64,000 nucleotides of DNA from Nicotiana tabacum (GCF_000715075.1 NC_134093.1:99556826-99620825), one strand, 5' to 3'; positions 44,822 through 57,330 are shown, counted from the first letter of the stretch. Notes: generated by a model not told the origin, from the sequence alone. Numbers and translations: made by a program.

Positions 44822-46426
44822 CTAGAAAGCAAAACGATAGGTCGGGTCGTTACATTCTCCTCCTCTTAAACAAACGTTCGTCATCGAACGGGTCTAGAAT
44901 CATACCTGGAGTGCTAGATATGTGTGGATATCTGCTCTGCATGTCCTCCTCGGTCTCCTAAGTCGCCTCCTCGACTGGTTGACCCCTCCACTGGACCTTT
45001 ACCTCAAAAATCTTCTTAGACCTCAACTTGCGAACTTGCCTGTCAATAATGGCAACTGGCTCCTCCTCATGACCCAAACTCTCATCTAGCTTAATCGTAT
45101 TGCAATCTAACACATGCGACCTATCAGGATGGTATTTCCGGGGCATAGACACATGTAAGACCGGATGAACTTCCGATAGACTGGGAGGCAAAGCAAGCTC
45201 ATACGCAACCTCTCCAACTCGCCCCAACACCTTAGATGTGCCAATAAACCTCGAACTCAGCTAGTCCTTCTTTTCGAACTTCATGATACCCTTCATCGGC
45301 GAGACTTTCAAGAGAACCTTCTCGCCTTCCATAAATGATAAATCACGCACCTTCTCATCCACGTAACTCTCCTGTATGGACTGTGTTGTGCGAAGTCTCT
45401 CCTGAATCAACTTTACCTTCTCCAAAGCATCCATCACTAAATATGTGCCATATAATCTAGCCTTGCCAGGCTCAAACAATCCGATGTGCGAATGACATCG
45501 CCGACCATATAAAGCCTCAAATGTAGCCATCAAGATGCCCGCAAACATGAAAGGCATTTCACCTGCCTAGCTCCCAGGCCTAGGCCTTCTACGCGAAAGC
45601 GAGCCATCTCACACGAACATGATGGCCAGTGACCCAAAGAATTGCGGTCGTGAGCCCGTTTTCGCGAACGCGTAAAACAAAATCTCTCCCAACCCAATTC
45701 CTTCATCGCGAACACGAGGCCTTCTCCGCATTCACGTAGAAGGAAACCAGAACAACAATTGGCAGAAATTTGAACTTAACTCCGGGTGGTCCGAAACTCA
45801 TCCGAGATCCATCCAACTGCACCAACAAGTCCATAAATATAATGCGGACCTGCTCGAACTCTCAGAACACATAAAACAATGTCCAAACTAAGAATTAGAC
45901 CCCAAATCCAAATTGATTAGCTTATGAACTTCAAACTTCTTCAACTAGCTCTGAACGCGTCGAATCATACTTAGACAACTCGGAATGACACCAAATTTTG
46001 CGTACAAGTCATAAAATCACCATACGGAGCCATTCCCAAGCTAGGAATCTCAAACATACCTCGATTACACTAAAGTCTACTTCAAACCAAATTTAAAGAA
46101 TTTGAAAACCTTCAATGCGCCAACTATCAACATTAAGCGTCGAAACACTCCTGGATCACCCGAAACTCGATCCGAAGACACGCTCAAGTCCAAAATCATC
46201 ATACGAACCTATTGGAACTATAAAATCCTGTTCCGAGGTCGTTTACTCAAAATGTTGATTCAAGTCAAACTTGGCCATCTTAGGCCACTATTAAGAAACT
46301 AAGTGTTTCGATTTAAACTCGAACCAACTATCTCCGGAAGTCATAAAACAGTAAAAACACATATGGGGAGTCTTAATTGGGGGAACAGTGATCTAGAAAA
46401 ATAAAACGACCGATAGTATCGTTACA
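44822..46426 (-). mobile_element. Internally deleted Ty3/gypsy element
   Basis: Read on the minus strand, the LTR starts TGTAACGATACTATCGG at 46426 and runs to about 45560, including a few GCGAACGCG-type words. It passes abruptly into integrase C-terminus (45557-45261: MPFMFAGILMATFEALYGRR, GLFEPGKARL, KVSPMKGIMKFEKK) and the chromodomain-type tail (45230-44958: ALPPSLSEVHPVLHVSMPRK, IDRQVRKLRS, WRGQPVEEAT). The polypurine tract is at about 44870-44857, followed by the start of the 3' LTR (TGTAACGACCCGACC), cut off after about 35 bp. Gag, protease, RT and RNase H are missing. Confidence 0.75.
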
Positions 46427-46429
46427 ACA

Positions 46430-47401
46430 TAGATATTCGTGTAAGAAATTTTATAAATAGTCAGGCTATTCTAATTTTATTAGATCCAGATTATCTTAAC
46501 TGCATCCACAAACACATTTATAAGGATAGTATGTGTAAATAATTGGAAACCTCAAGATCTGTCGAATATATTGCAAAGATACGAAGTACGTATATACTAT
46601 TTTCCTTTTTAATATTAAACCCTAATTTTCCATACATATAGAGAGACTTTAAATTTGCCTTACCAATGTCTTCCGCCTGTCATTGCAAAACAAAGGGCTT
46701 TAGAGACCTCAAGAAGTAAATATGATAAGTATTAATTTGATACAACTGTTAAACTACGTTGATTGTGTAAAAAGATTTATGTATCATTTATCAGTTTAAC
46801 TTTTAGGTGATGATTCTTTTTCAGGTGTTTAATTATGATTCTACTTATAATTGGAAGTCGGCAATTTTCACAAAACTAGTGAATTTACCCGCACGAATGC
46901 GATTAATTATAAGAATTCAAGAAGTATATTTTTGTAGATTTCTTTGAGATATAAGAAATAAAATATTTTATGTGTATACATATAAAACATAATCTTATAA
47001 AAATAATCGAGAGTCCACATTTTGTGTTAGGTAATCATCTAACATAAAAAAAAATATTGCTATGAGATACAATTAAAAATCGAAAAATCCATTCCTTGTT
47101 AGTCTTTTGACATCAATGATTTACATTGCTCTAAAATTAATCTGTATAAATCTATTCGGATCCTTTAAAAGTTTTTTTGAGCGTGTGTACAATTCTCCAA
47201 AAATAACATAAGTCATATGTCTTTCAACATGACTTATACTTATAAGTTATAAGCATACCAATAATTGTCCAGATTTATTAAAGTATATTATTTTCTGAAG
47301 CACAAAGCGTGTTCTCTTTCTATAAGCTATAAATTCATGTTACCATCCAACCAAAAATTATTGGTAAAAACATTCAATTTTTACACCTTTTCTTTCAAAT
47401 C

Positions 47402-47403
<2 letters not shown>
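46430..47403. other. Intergenic, no gene seen
   Basis: Very AT-rich with no coding signal or recognised repeat ends. Confidence 0.35.

Positions 47404-47446
<43 letters not shown>
47404..47446. repeat. (TA)n microsatellite
   Basis: About 21 uninterrupted TA dinucleotides. Confidence 0.95.
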
Positions 47447-47447
<1 letters not shown>

Positions 47448-47752
47448 GAAGAGAACTGTATGCCAACATAAGAAAGTGCATAATTAGCCAGTTGAGCACT
47501 CGATTCCTGATAAAGAACATAACTTCACAAAAACTACTACAAATTCAAACAAAAACTTCAAAGCACTAATAAAGGTCCATAATAAGATTCATGCGAATAC
47601 CACAATTGTCTGTAACAATATCTACAATCTTCTCAATTACATATACTAATATGTTAAGAAATTATAATGTATGTATTTATATTATGTGTGTGCCAGTTAA
47701 ATTTGTATAAATAACAAATGCTTAAAATTGAAAATTCTTAATAAGACTTGTA

Positions 47753-47960
47753 ACTTTTTTTTTTGGTAACTAACTTTATATTAATCACCAAGCACCAACA
47801 TTACGGTACCATAACCAGTTTAACACAACTAGCTATCTAAAGGAAAATCAACATAAGCCTAAGCTGGACAAGCTACAAACTATAATCAAAACATAGTTAA
47901 ACAAGCTAGAACAGCATACTATGTAACAAGGACCGAATGTTATAAATTATGTATTGCTGT
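47753..47960 (-). mobile_element. LINE 3' end with poly(A)
   Basis: On the minus strand the sequence ends GGTGATTAATATAAAGTTAG and then TTACC before an A-run (plus-strand T-run 47755-47764). This is a common 3' end of Solanaceae LINEs, and upstream it contains repeated TAGCTTG words. It may belong to the same LINE as 48640-49095, with the block 47960-48640 inserted between. Confidence 0.5.
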
Positions 47961-48640
47961 AATAAACAATTAAACTTTCTGAAAAAATAAAACAGAAAGT
48001 TAGTAATACTTGTTTAACGAAATAGATTCTGAAAAATAAAAAAAAGTAGTATAGGAATAAATCGAGCCCACTGAATACACAGTGTGTCCTTAAGGAAATT
48101 ATTCCCCTCAAGTACCCGAGGTGCTGGAATATATCCTCCCAGAATAGAACAATTTAACTCAACAGTGTGTTGGTACCAAAAACTCTGATGAACTGCGAAC
48201 CACTCAATGGTCGTAAAACACACTGGAAAATATTGTGCAGAAGAAGAAGAAGAAGAAGAAGAAGCTCAGAAAATTTCGTAAGGAAAGATTCTGGGATTCA
48301 AACTCTATTTATAGAGTTGCTGGCAATGTTTCTGAAAAGGTTTGCAACCTTTCAGAAACAACCATGGCTGTTGGAAAAGGGGTGTTTGAAATATGTTATT
48401 CCGGATTGAATTTTTCGTTAATTATTTAATTAATTAATTAAATAATCCGTAGCCGTAGCCGAGCCGAGCGAGCGACGACGACGACAGCGCGAGACTTGCC
48501 TTTTTCTTAACTCTTTAAGAGCTAGAAGAAGAGCAATTATATATATACCCATCAAAAGCCTTTTCTTCCTCCGATATGAGACAATGTGGGAAACTCAAAT
48601 ATTTCATTTTCCCTCCATTTCTCATTCACCCTCTTTAAGC
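47960..48640. repeat. Possible solo LTR of copia type
   Basis: The block contains a (GAA)n run (48240-48264), a TTAATTAATTAATTAAAT stretch, then an abruptly GC-rich GCCGAGCCGAGCGAGCGACG followed by CGACGACGACAGCGCGAG, and an ATATATATACCC TATA-like word. It appears to interrupt LINE sequence. I could not define TG...CA ends, so this is a tentative call. Confidence 0.3.
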
Positions 48641-49095
48641 TATACAAGCTTAAAATCCCAAACACTAAACTCCGTAAGATGCTCTAACATTGAACATATA
48701 GGAAATCTCGATCTCTAGCTATAACCCTCCCAGTTCCTAGCTTTCTTTTCAAAGATGCTCTGATTGCTCTTCATCTAAATGGCATAGACACACTCTGCAT
48801 CGACACTTCTAAAGATGCGAGTTTGTTGAGTCCTCCCTATGCCATTTTGAATTATCCATGCTACATGTTGATCCCAACCAGTGGTATATAGGCCATGCCT
48901 GTTTCTGAAGCCATAGAAAATCCTATTCCACACTGCTCTTTTGAAATCACAACTTATGAACAAATGATATCTACTTTCAGGATGAGCATGGCACGTGACA
49001 CACTCCAAATCAACAGTTATATCCCATTTTTCTAGTTTATCGGTAGTGAAATACGTCAACATAAGAAATGGGTTGTATGATCACTTTCTTATCAT
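48640..49095 (-). pseudogene. LINE ORF2 end, zinc-binding RVT domain
   Basis: The frame 49062-48775 reads the zf-RVT domain found after the reverse transcriptase of plant L1-type LINEs: LEKWDITVDLECVTCHAHPE, SRYHLFISCDFKRAVWNRIF, TTGWDQHVAWIIQNG. It then runs through stops into the usual C-terminal end (48770-48640). The matching upstream part of the same ORF is at 60629-60996, separated by later insertions. Confidence 0.75.
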
Positions 49096-49570
49096 TGTTA
49101 GTGAAATACGTAAATCTCTTTGTTCTTCCATACTCACATGTCAATATCTATTAAATTCTTATATCTTTTTCGAATTTGAAGTGATATTTCGATAATTTAA
49201 AATTAAATAAAACAAATCATTGTATAGGTATCATATTAATTTTTATATCTAATTACTAAATTCATTAACTTTGAAAGCGTACATCAGCGAAAAATTATTG
49301 TCAGACTACTAAAAAAATAACTATCATATATTACTAGAAAAATTCTCCCATAAGAATATGTTAATAGATCATATGTTAGTTAATTTTTTCAATTTTTACT
49401 AAACATATATTTACTTATAAAAAAGTTAACAAAATAAGATCGAAATAATATTCATGTAACAAAAAAAACCCGAAAAAATCTGAAAATTATGACAAAATCG
49501 AACTTATCCAAACCGATATAGTTGATTTAGTTTGGTTTTGATAAAAAAACGAATCAACCTGGTCTATGTA
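49096..49570 (-). repeat. Dispersed TAGGGGTGTACAT repeat, copy 2 (first part)
   Basis: Inverted relative to copy 1 (15056-15285). Shared words include TATATCGGTTTGGAT, GTTACATGAATATTATTTC, TATGTTTAGTAAAAATT and CATATTCTTATGGGAG. Its terminal 14 bp (ATGTACACCCCTAG) lie on the other side of the LTR retrotransposon at 60615-60628. It is embedded in LINE sequence. Confidence 0.6.
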
Positions 49571-50307
49571 TGTAATGACCCAAAATGTCATCTTTAAATT
49601 TAACAAGTAATTCTGTGTTTTAAGACCTCGAAAAAGCACCATGTATAATTCATCGACTTGCGTGCGCAATCCGTACAATTTTTCGGAAAGTTTTTATGTG
49701 AAAAATGGATTAAAATGTGAAATAGATCTTTAAAACTCAACTGAGTTGACTTTGGTCAACATTTTGAGAAAACGGACCCGGATCAGTATTTTAACAATTC
49801 CGGTAGGTCCGTATCGTGATTTGAGACTTGAGCGAATGCCCGGAATCGAATTCTAAGATCCCTAGCCCGAGATATGGAATTTTGATGAAAAATTAAAAGC
49901 TTGAAAGCTTAATGATTTTTAAGAAATTATTGAAGTTGGATTTATTGACCTCGGGTCCGTATTTTGGTTTCGGAGCCCGGTGTAGGTCCACTATAATATT
50001 TATGACTTGTCTGTCGAATTTGGTGAGAATCGGAGTTGATTTGACGTGATTCGGACGTCCGGTTGTAAAAATATAAGATTTAAAGTTTTCTTCAAAATTT
50101 CCTTTGAATTGGTGTCCGATTCGTAGTTCTAGGTATTATTTTGGCGATTTGATCGCGCGAGCAAGTTCGTATGATATTTTAAGACTTGTGTGCATGTTTG
50201 GTTTGGAGCCCCGAGGGCTCGGGTGAGTTTCGGATAGGATACGGGATGATTTTGAACTTAGAAAATCTGGTTTTTCTGCAACTTCAGGCTTCTGGTATTT
50301 CCTTCAT

Positions 50308-50640
50308 CGCGTTCGCGAATGTACTCTCGCGAACGCGAAGAGCAAAATGGGCTGGCTGAATTTTCTTTCTTCGTGAACGCGAAGATTGGGTCGCGAACGC
50401 GAAGCTATGAGGGACTTTACCCTTCGCGAACGCAACCAGCTCAACACGAACGCGAAGCTTTGGAGGCCTAGGGGAGGGGTCAGTTGTCCTTCTACGCGAA
50501 CGCGAGTACTGGCACGCGAACGTGAAGGCCAGGGGGAAAAAGCCTTCGTGAACGCGAAGGAGGACTCGTGAACGCGAAATCCACGGGCTGCTATTCATCG
50601 TGAACGCGACAGGCTCTTCGCAAATGCGAAGAAGGCCTGA
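50308..50640. repeat. Cluster of TTCGCGAACGCGAA-type palindromes (5' LTR)
   Basis: More than a dozen copies of (T)TCGCGAACGCGAA and variants (TCGTGAACGCGAA, CACGAACGCGAAG) occur in about 330 bp, rich in CpG. The open frames on both strands here are an effect of this repeat. The equivalent block in the 3' LTR is 58120-58450. Confidence 0.85.
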
Positions 50641-51621
50641 CGCATGTGACTTAAAACAGAACCAAAACGGGATTTTTCCTATTTTTTCACAAACCCTCAA
50701 TTATAACTCGACTTAGGGGCGATTTCTAAGGAGTTTTTCATGATTTCAAACTGGGTAAGTGTTCTTTATCATATAGTGATTTTATTTCATAAATCTAAGT
50801 CTATATTCATCATTTATTTCAAATTTAGACGGAAGAAATTGGAATTTTTGTAAAACTTTCCAAAAACGAAAAATTTAGATTTGAAGGTCCATTTGACATC
50901 GGAATTGGATAATTTTTGTATGGTTGGACTCGTCTCGTAATGGGTGTTTGTATTTCGTAAGTTTTTCCAAGATTTGAGACGTGGTCCCACTGTCGAATAT
51001 TTAAATGAATTTTGGATTTTTATCCGAAAAATTTGTAAATTCATATGGAATTAATTCCTATGATTCGTATTGAGTATATTGAATTATTTGTGAATAGATT
51101 TGAAGCTTTTGGAGACAAATTTAAAAGGAAAGGTTGTGGTTGAGTAATTGATTGGAATTTTCAAAGCGAGGTAAGTGTCGTGGTTAACCTTGACTTGAGG
51201 GAATAGAACCCTTAAATTATTTGTTATGTGAAATGCATGTGATCGACGTATAGGCGAGGTGACAAGTGTCTATACGTCGTCAAATTAATTATTTGCGTAT
51301 TTACTTGAAAAATCATAAATTATTTTAAATCATGAATTAATTGTTATAATAATTGTTTCTCTCCTATTCTTTATCAAATATTAATTCTTGAATTTCTGCA
51401 TTAATTGTTACATGCTATTTAAATTATGTGCCTTAATTGTTATTTGACATTTAGCATATTAAATATTAAACTGCATATTTTCTCTCTGATTTTCATAATA
51501 ATTTATTATTTGCCTTGTTTGTTTCATAATTAAATCATAATTATTATATGTTGGTTATCTTATAATTTTATATTAATTATTGTATTTATTGGGAAAATTC
51601 TTCTATAAGAATTGGTAAATA

Positions 51622-52075
51622 AATATGTTGGAGGAGCGGGTTGCACGCGGCAACAGGATTGATTATAATGAATATATTGGAGGATCGGGTTGCTCGCCGC
51701 AACAGGATTGTTTATCATGAATATATTGGAGGATCGGGTTGCACGCCGCAACAGAATTAATTATAATAAATATATTGGAGGATCGGGTTGCATGCCGCAA
51801 CAGACTTATTAAAAGTCCATATTGGAGGATCAGGTTGCACGCCGCAACAGACTTATTAAAAGTCCATATTGGAGGATCGGGTTGCACGCCACAACAGACT
51901 TATATATATATATAGACTTATTTAAAAGTTGATATACATATATATATATTGGGGGATCGGGTTGCACGCTGCAACAGACTTGATTAAAATGAATATATTG
52001 TGAGAGCGGGTTGCACGCTGCAATAGAATTGAATGTGAATATATTGTGAGAGCGGGTTGCACGCTGCAACGAAAT
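51622..52075. repeat. Tandem hairpin array in 5' LTR
   Basis: Nine units share the core GGATCGGGTTGCACGCCGCAAC. Each core contains the inverted pair GTTGC/GCAAC with a 5-base loop. Units are separated by AT-rich spacers of 20-60 bp (for example AGACTTATTAAAAGTCCATA). Several spacers are themselves similar. Confidence 0.9.
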
Positions 52076-52704
52076 TGATGGAAATGATAATTGGTTATGA
52101 CTGCTGAGTTTTCTTCAATTATTATAAACGAGTTACCCGATTTATTTATATTATTGTTGTTGTACTAATATTGCGTACAGGAAATGTAAGTGACCCGCCT
52201 TAGCCTCGTCACTACTTCGTCGAGGTTAGGCTCATCACTTACTAGTACATGGGGTCGGTTGTACTGATACTACACTCTGCACTTCTTGTGCAGATTTTGG
52301 AGTTGGTCCCAGCGACGTACCATAGACTTACTTAGATTTCAGCTACTTAGAGGAGACTTGAGGTATAACTGCACGGCGTCCGCAGTTCTGAAGTCCCCAT
52401 CTACTTTATTTAGCTGTGTGTTTGTTTCCAGACAGCTTTATTTTATTCAGACCTTTATTTGTATTTATTCTAGAAGCTCGTGCACTTGTGACACCAATTC
52501 TGGGATGGTATTTAGACACCATTTTTTTTTATATTATGGATTATTCACTATATTTTAGACTTTACTTCCGCAATTGTTCTTTGTTATTAATAAATTTAAA
52601 ATTGTTATAAAATTGGATAATATTATTCTTACATTGGCTTGCCTAGCAAGTGAAATGTTTAGCGCCATCACGGTCCGAAGGTGGTAATTTTGGGTCGTGA
52701 TAGT

Positions 52705-52716
52705 TGGTATCAGAGC
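52705..52716 (+). other. Primer-binding site
   Basis: TGGTATCAGAGC directly after the 5' LTR is complementary to the 3' end of plant initiator tRNA-Met, the primer for reverse transcription in this group. Confidence 0.85.
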
Positions 52717-53639
52717 ACTAGGTTACATAGGTTTCACAAGTCACGAGCAAGCTTAGTAGATTTTGAAGGATTGGTACAGAGACGTCTGTACTTATCTCTC
52801 AGAGGCTATGAAGTTTAGGAACAATATCACTTCTTTAATTCCTTATCGTGCGGCATTGATTTTTCTTGAAACCTATATCTCACATTCTTTTGTATCTACT
52901 CGTGTATGACATTGCGCACTCGGTATCAGTTGTGCGTTGACGGTTCGTGATGCCGCAAATGAATTACGAGAGAGCCAGAGATGCTCAAATATTGCCTCAA
53001 CGTGTGATTCCGACTGAAGATGCGGACGTATAAAGAGATCACCCAGTGAATAATATGGGGGTGCAACGTACCTTGGCATCTGGTTGATTTATACGAGTTG
53101 TGAAGGTTAATATTGTGGATCATCGGGCATGGTGAACTATGACTTCACGCCGAGTGAGGGAGTCCACTATAAAGGAATGGATTGCGAGTCATGTGTTATA
53201 TCAGTTTTGGCCTGAAATGTATATATGTGGTACTAAAAGGTTCCCCCAAAGAAATTACATGTGTTTAAGGCCTGAGATTTTGTAGAGGATAAGGTTGGAA
53301 CTTGCGGTATGTCCGCCTCCGTAATAATCTTATACTTCAGTACCAAAGGAGTTAGAGAAACAACATTAAATTTACAGAACGTCTACTCGGCGTGGACGTC
53401 ACGGTTGCGGATTTTGGGGTGCTTCGGAGGAAGTATAGTGGTTGACGAGATTCTAGACTAAGAATTATTTGTATGAAGCTTTACTTTTGTGATCATTGTA
53501 TATAAATAGGGGTAAAGTTTACCCTAAAGAAGAATCGAAGAGTATGTTAAGAAATGGGCCAGCTCAACAGTGTTGAGTTAGCATAACAAAAGAAGAAATT
53601 GGGCTTGGAAGAGATAATTCTCCACAGGTGTTTGTGGCA

Positions 53640-54290
53640 AGCCTATGAAGAGGGCAGACCAGCCAATACAACACCGCCACTTGGCTCGGTTCTCAGAGAT
53701 ACTTTTGAAAGATTTTGTTTCCCGGACTCTCCGTAATGCATGGCGCATAGGGTTTGAACGATTGCGTCAGGTCACCATGACGATGTCATAATGTGCCATC
53801 AGATTGAATAAGTTAGCCCGTCATATTCCTACTTTGCTTCCTACAGCCAGAGAGCGAGTCCATAGACTCATTAAAGGACTTAATTATGATTGTAAAATTT
53901 TGTATGACTCGGGAGCTACAGACTGATACTTCATTTCCACTAGTAGTAGAAATTGCCAAGATATTAGAACGTGTTCGGGGTGAGGAAAAAAAGGAAACTA
54001 AGGAGACCAAGACGTCTCGAGGTTCTGGTGGATTCAGTGGATTCTACTCTGAAAGTATAAATCATTATAGTCGGGGCCTCGGGTAGTCGGCCAGCCCAGT
54101 TCGCACATCGGATTAATCGAGGTGCTCCAGTAAGTTCTTTTAATGCACCACTGACATGAGTTTCCTACAATGGTTATTCCAGCTATCTGGCACAGACTCA
54201 ATATGAGCAGCCAAACTCGCAAATGGGTTGTTATGAATACGGTGTTACTAGACACATCTTGAGAAAATTATCCCACACTCGGGAGAGACA
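53640..54290 (+). pseudogene. Gag remnant of the 11-kb element
   Basis: Across frames the capsid core is readable (RNAWRIGFERLRQVTMTM, LARHIPTLLPTARERVHRL, IKGLNYDCKI). Then the Lys-rich tail follows (EEKKETKETKTSRGSGGFSG, NHYSRG) and a degenerate zinc knuckle (CYEYGVTRHILRK), in which the second Cys is Tyr and the last Cys is missing. At least three frame changes and stops break it. The 52720-53640 leader and 54300-55260 contain no clear domain. Confidence 0.65.
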
Positions 54291-54299
54291 TATTTCATC

Positions 54300-55260
54300 A
54301 AAGCACTCGGTCTACGTGCCCCATTACAGTTACTACACCACCCACACGACCAATTAAGGGTGGAGGACAAGAGGGTAGAATGCGTCCTAGATGTGGAGAC
54401 TCAACCATTGTTATATTTGTTTTAGGGTATGGTGGAGGTCGTTACATCAGATAGTGTCGTTATAGGTACGACCTCGATTTAATATAAAGGAATAATTTTC
54501 TTAACTTGATTCGGTTCTGAGTATCAAGACGAGTCCTCCTATTGTGCTCCACTTACGAGTGAGCTTCGTAATTCTATAATCTACTCATGTGTTTACTTCT
54601 GTTGGGAGGTTTTATGGAGATAACTACACCTATCATTCCAGGATGGACTCTAATAAGATCTGTGAGACTAAAGGTGCCTTTCTGGTACTTATTTCGGTAT
54701 GTTTTGATGTATTTTCGGATAGTTAATTACAAATTATGCATTATATGCCCTACCGGTGTGGGGTTCATTATGTGTTGTGATTTTGTTTAAAGAAAGTTAT
54801 TTAAAAGGAGAAAATGAAAAGTGTTGATTGGCAAGATGTGCATATTACTTGTGATTCAGAACTGAGGCTGAGGTCCTCGTATTTTAAAATAAATTGATAT
54901 GTTTAAACCGGGCTATGAGCTGCGGTGGAAGTTATATAAGTACGAGATCCTTGTGATAAAAAAATCGTGTGTTTAAATTCTCCCTTGTGAAATTAAATTT
55001 GTACTATAGTACTAATAGGGAGTCATGCCTGCTAGGCTTATTTGAAAATTTTTGTATGAAGTTCTCTATGCATACTTGCCAAATTTGTGTTGTAATATTG
55101 AGTTGTAACCTACGAGGTAGGTGCCCGCCCAAGTGGCGTTAAATGTGACTCGTTAATTCGGGTAAATAATTATGAGGTCTTCATGCCTCGCATCTCATTA
55201 TTAGTATTGTGAAGGTTTGAAATGAGATTTTTGTTAACATGAAGTTAATTGACGATTCTG
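54300..55260 (+). other. Degenerate protease/RT region
   Basis: Here the family has protease and reverse transcriptase, about 2 kb. Only about 1 kb remains, and I recognise no catalytic motif. Reverse transcriptase has therefore been deleted rather than merely mutated. Confidence 0.45.
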
Positions 55261-55264
55261 TAAT

Positions 55265-57330
55265 TGATTATGAACAGCTATTAAGACCAGATTGACCCAG
55301 AAGGGTGCCCCATTTAGATGGTCAAACGAGTGTGAGTTGAGCTTTCAGAAGCTCAAGACTGCTTTGACTACGAAGCCAGTATTAGTATTACCCATAGGTT
55401 CAGGATCTTATACGGTGTATTGCGATGCATCTCACATTGGGCTTGGTGCAGTATTAATGAAAGATGGCAGGGTGATTGCATATGCGTCACGGCAGTTGAA
55501 AGTTCACGAGAAGAGTTATCTTGTTCATGACTTAGAATTGGCAGCCATTGTTCATGCGCTAAAGATTTGGAGGCATTACCTCTACGGGGTCTCGTGTGAG
55601 GTATTTACTGATCATCGTAGCCTTCAGTATCTGTTCAAACAAAAAGATCTTAATTTGAGGCTGAGAAGATGGTTGGAGTTGTTGAAAGACTATGATATCA
55701 TCATTTTGTATCACCTCGGAAAGGCCAACGTGGTGGCCGATGCTTTGAGTAGAAAGGCTATGAGTATGGGCAGTCTTGCTGCGTATATTCCGGTTGGTGA
55801 GAGGCCATTAGCTGCAGATTTCAGACTTTAGCTAATCAATTCGTGAGGTTAGATGTTTCAGAACCCAGTCGGGTTCTAGATTACACAGTCGCTCGGCCTT
55901 CTTTATATGAGTGCATCAGAGAGAGGCAGTATGATGATCCCCATTTACTTGTCCTTAAGGACACGGTGCGGCACGGTGATGCCAAACAAGTTGATGTAGG
56001 GAAAGATGGGGTTATGCGAATGCAGGGTCGTATTTGTGTGCCTAATGTGGATGGACTTCATGAATTGATTCTTGAAGAAGCACACAGTTTCGGATATTCT
56101 ATTCATCCATGTATCGCCAAAATGTATCAAGATTTGCGGCAACATTATTGGTGGAGGAGAATGAAAAAGGATATAGTTGCATATGTAGCTCGGTGTATGA
56201 ATTGTCAACAAGTTAAGTACGAGCATCAAAGACCTGGTGGTTTGCTTCAGAAATTAGAAGTTCCTGAGTGGAAGTGGGAGCGTATCACTATGGATTTTGT
56301 TGTTGGACTCCCACAGACTCAGAGAAAATTTGACGCAATTTGGGTCATTGTGGACAGGTTGACCAAGTCAGCACATTTCATTCCAGTGGCAGTTACCTAT
56401 TCTTCAGAGAGGTTAGCTGAAATTTACATTCGTGAGATTGTCCGCCTTCACGGTGTGCCCGTGTCTATTATTTCAGATCGAGGTACGCAGTTTACCTCAT
56501 AATTCTGGAAGGTTGTATAACATGAGCTAGGCACGCGGGTGTAGTTGAGTACAATATTTCATCCACAGACAGATGGGCAGTCAGAGCGCACTATTCAAAT
56601 ATTGGAAGATATGCTCCGCACTTGTGTTACAGACTTTGGAGGTTCTTGGGATCATTTCTTCCCACTTGCGGAGTTTGCTTATAATAATAGCTACCAGTCG
56701 AGCATTCAGATGGCTCCATATGAGGCATTATACGAAAGGTGATGTCGTTTGCTAGTTGGCTGGTTTGAACCGGGAGAGGCTCGGTTATTGGGTACCGATT
56801 TGGTACAGGATGCCCTAGATAAGGTCAAGATTATTTAGGATCGACTTCGCACAGCTTAGTCTAGGCAAAAGAGTTATGCCGACCGTAAAGTTCATGATAT
56901 TGCATTCATGGTTGGAGAAAGAATATTGCTCCGAGTTTCACCTATGAAAGGTATAATGAGGTTCGGAAAGAAGGGCAAGTTGAGCCCTAGGTATATCTGA
57001 CCCTTTGAAATTCTCGAAAGGGTGGGTGAAGTAGCCTACAGGCTTGCACTACTACCTAGTTTATTAGCGGTTCATCCGGTGTTCCATGTGTCTATACTCC
57101 AGAAATATCATGGTGATTTGTCCCATGTGTTAGATTCCAGCTCAGTCCAATTGGACAAAGATTTGACTTACGAGGAGGAGCCGGTGGCTATTCTAGCCCG
57201 GCAGGTACGTCAGTTGAGGTCTAAGAGTTATCCTTCAGTTTGGGTGCAATGGAGAGGTCAGTCGGTAGAGGCATCTACCTAGGAGTCCGAGTCGGACATG
57301 CGGAGTAAATATCCACACTTATTCAACAGC
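55265..57330 (+). pseudogene. RNase H, integrase and chromodomain-type tail
   Basis: The 55292-55831 frame is a full RNase H ([62 protein letters not shown]). 55843-56502 carries the integrase zinc region (NCQQVKYEHQRPGGLLQK) and catalytic core (ITMDFVVGLP, SIISDRGTQFTS), followed by FHPQTDGQSERTIQILEDM with its Glu. The C-terminal part (56880-57282) has GERILLRVSPMKGIMRFGKK and a chromodomain-like ARQVRQLRSK, WVQWRGQSVEAST. All three integrase acidic residues survive. TAG or TGA stops at 56500-57000 and after EAST, mostly in place of Gln, Arg or Trp codons, inactivate it. Confidence 0.88.

Larger units (their letters stand above)
49571..52702 (+). repeat. 5' LTR (3,132 bp)
   Basis: Its three parts are a start with TGTAATGACCCAAAATG, an array of GCGAACGCGA words at 50308-50640, and a tandem hairpin array at 51622-52075. 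The end is near TTGGCTTGCCTAGCAAGTG and GGGTCGTGATA. It is 96 bp shorter than the 3' LTR, mostly because it has fewer hairpin units. Confidence 0.9.

Noticed and set aside
48235..48429. Lys-rich or Arg-rich frame starting in a (GAA) run
   Set aside because: It is translation of a microsatellite followed by non-coding sequence.
50284..50700. Overlapping open frames on both strands (also 58120-58515)
   Set aside because: They are produced by the GCGAACGCGAA repeats in the LTRs; the translation is a repetitive Arg/Ser pattern with no domain.
51622..52075. Regularly spaced repeats resembling a CRISPR array
   Set aside because: The units sit in a plant LTR, have a second copy in the partner LTR, and the spacers are similar to each other. 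No cas genes and no prokaryotic context.
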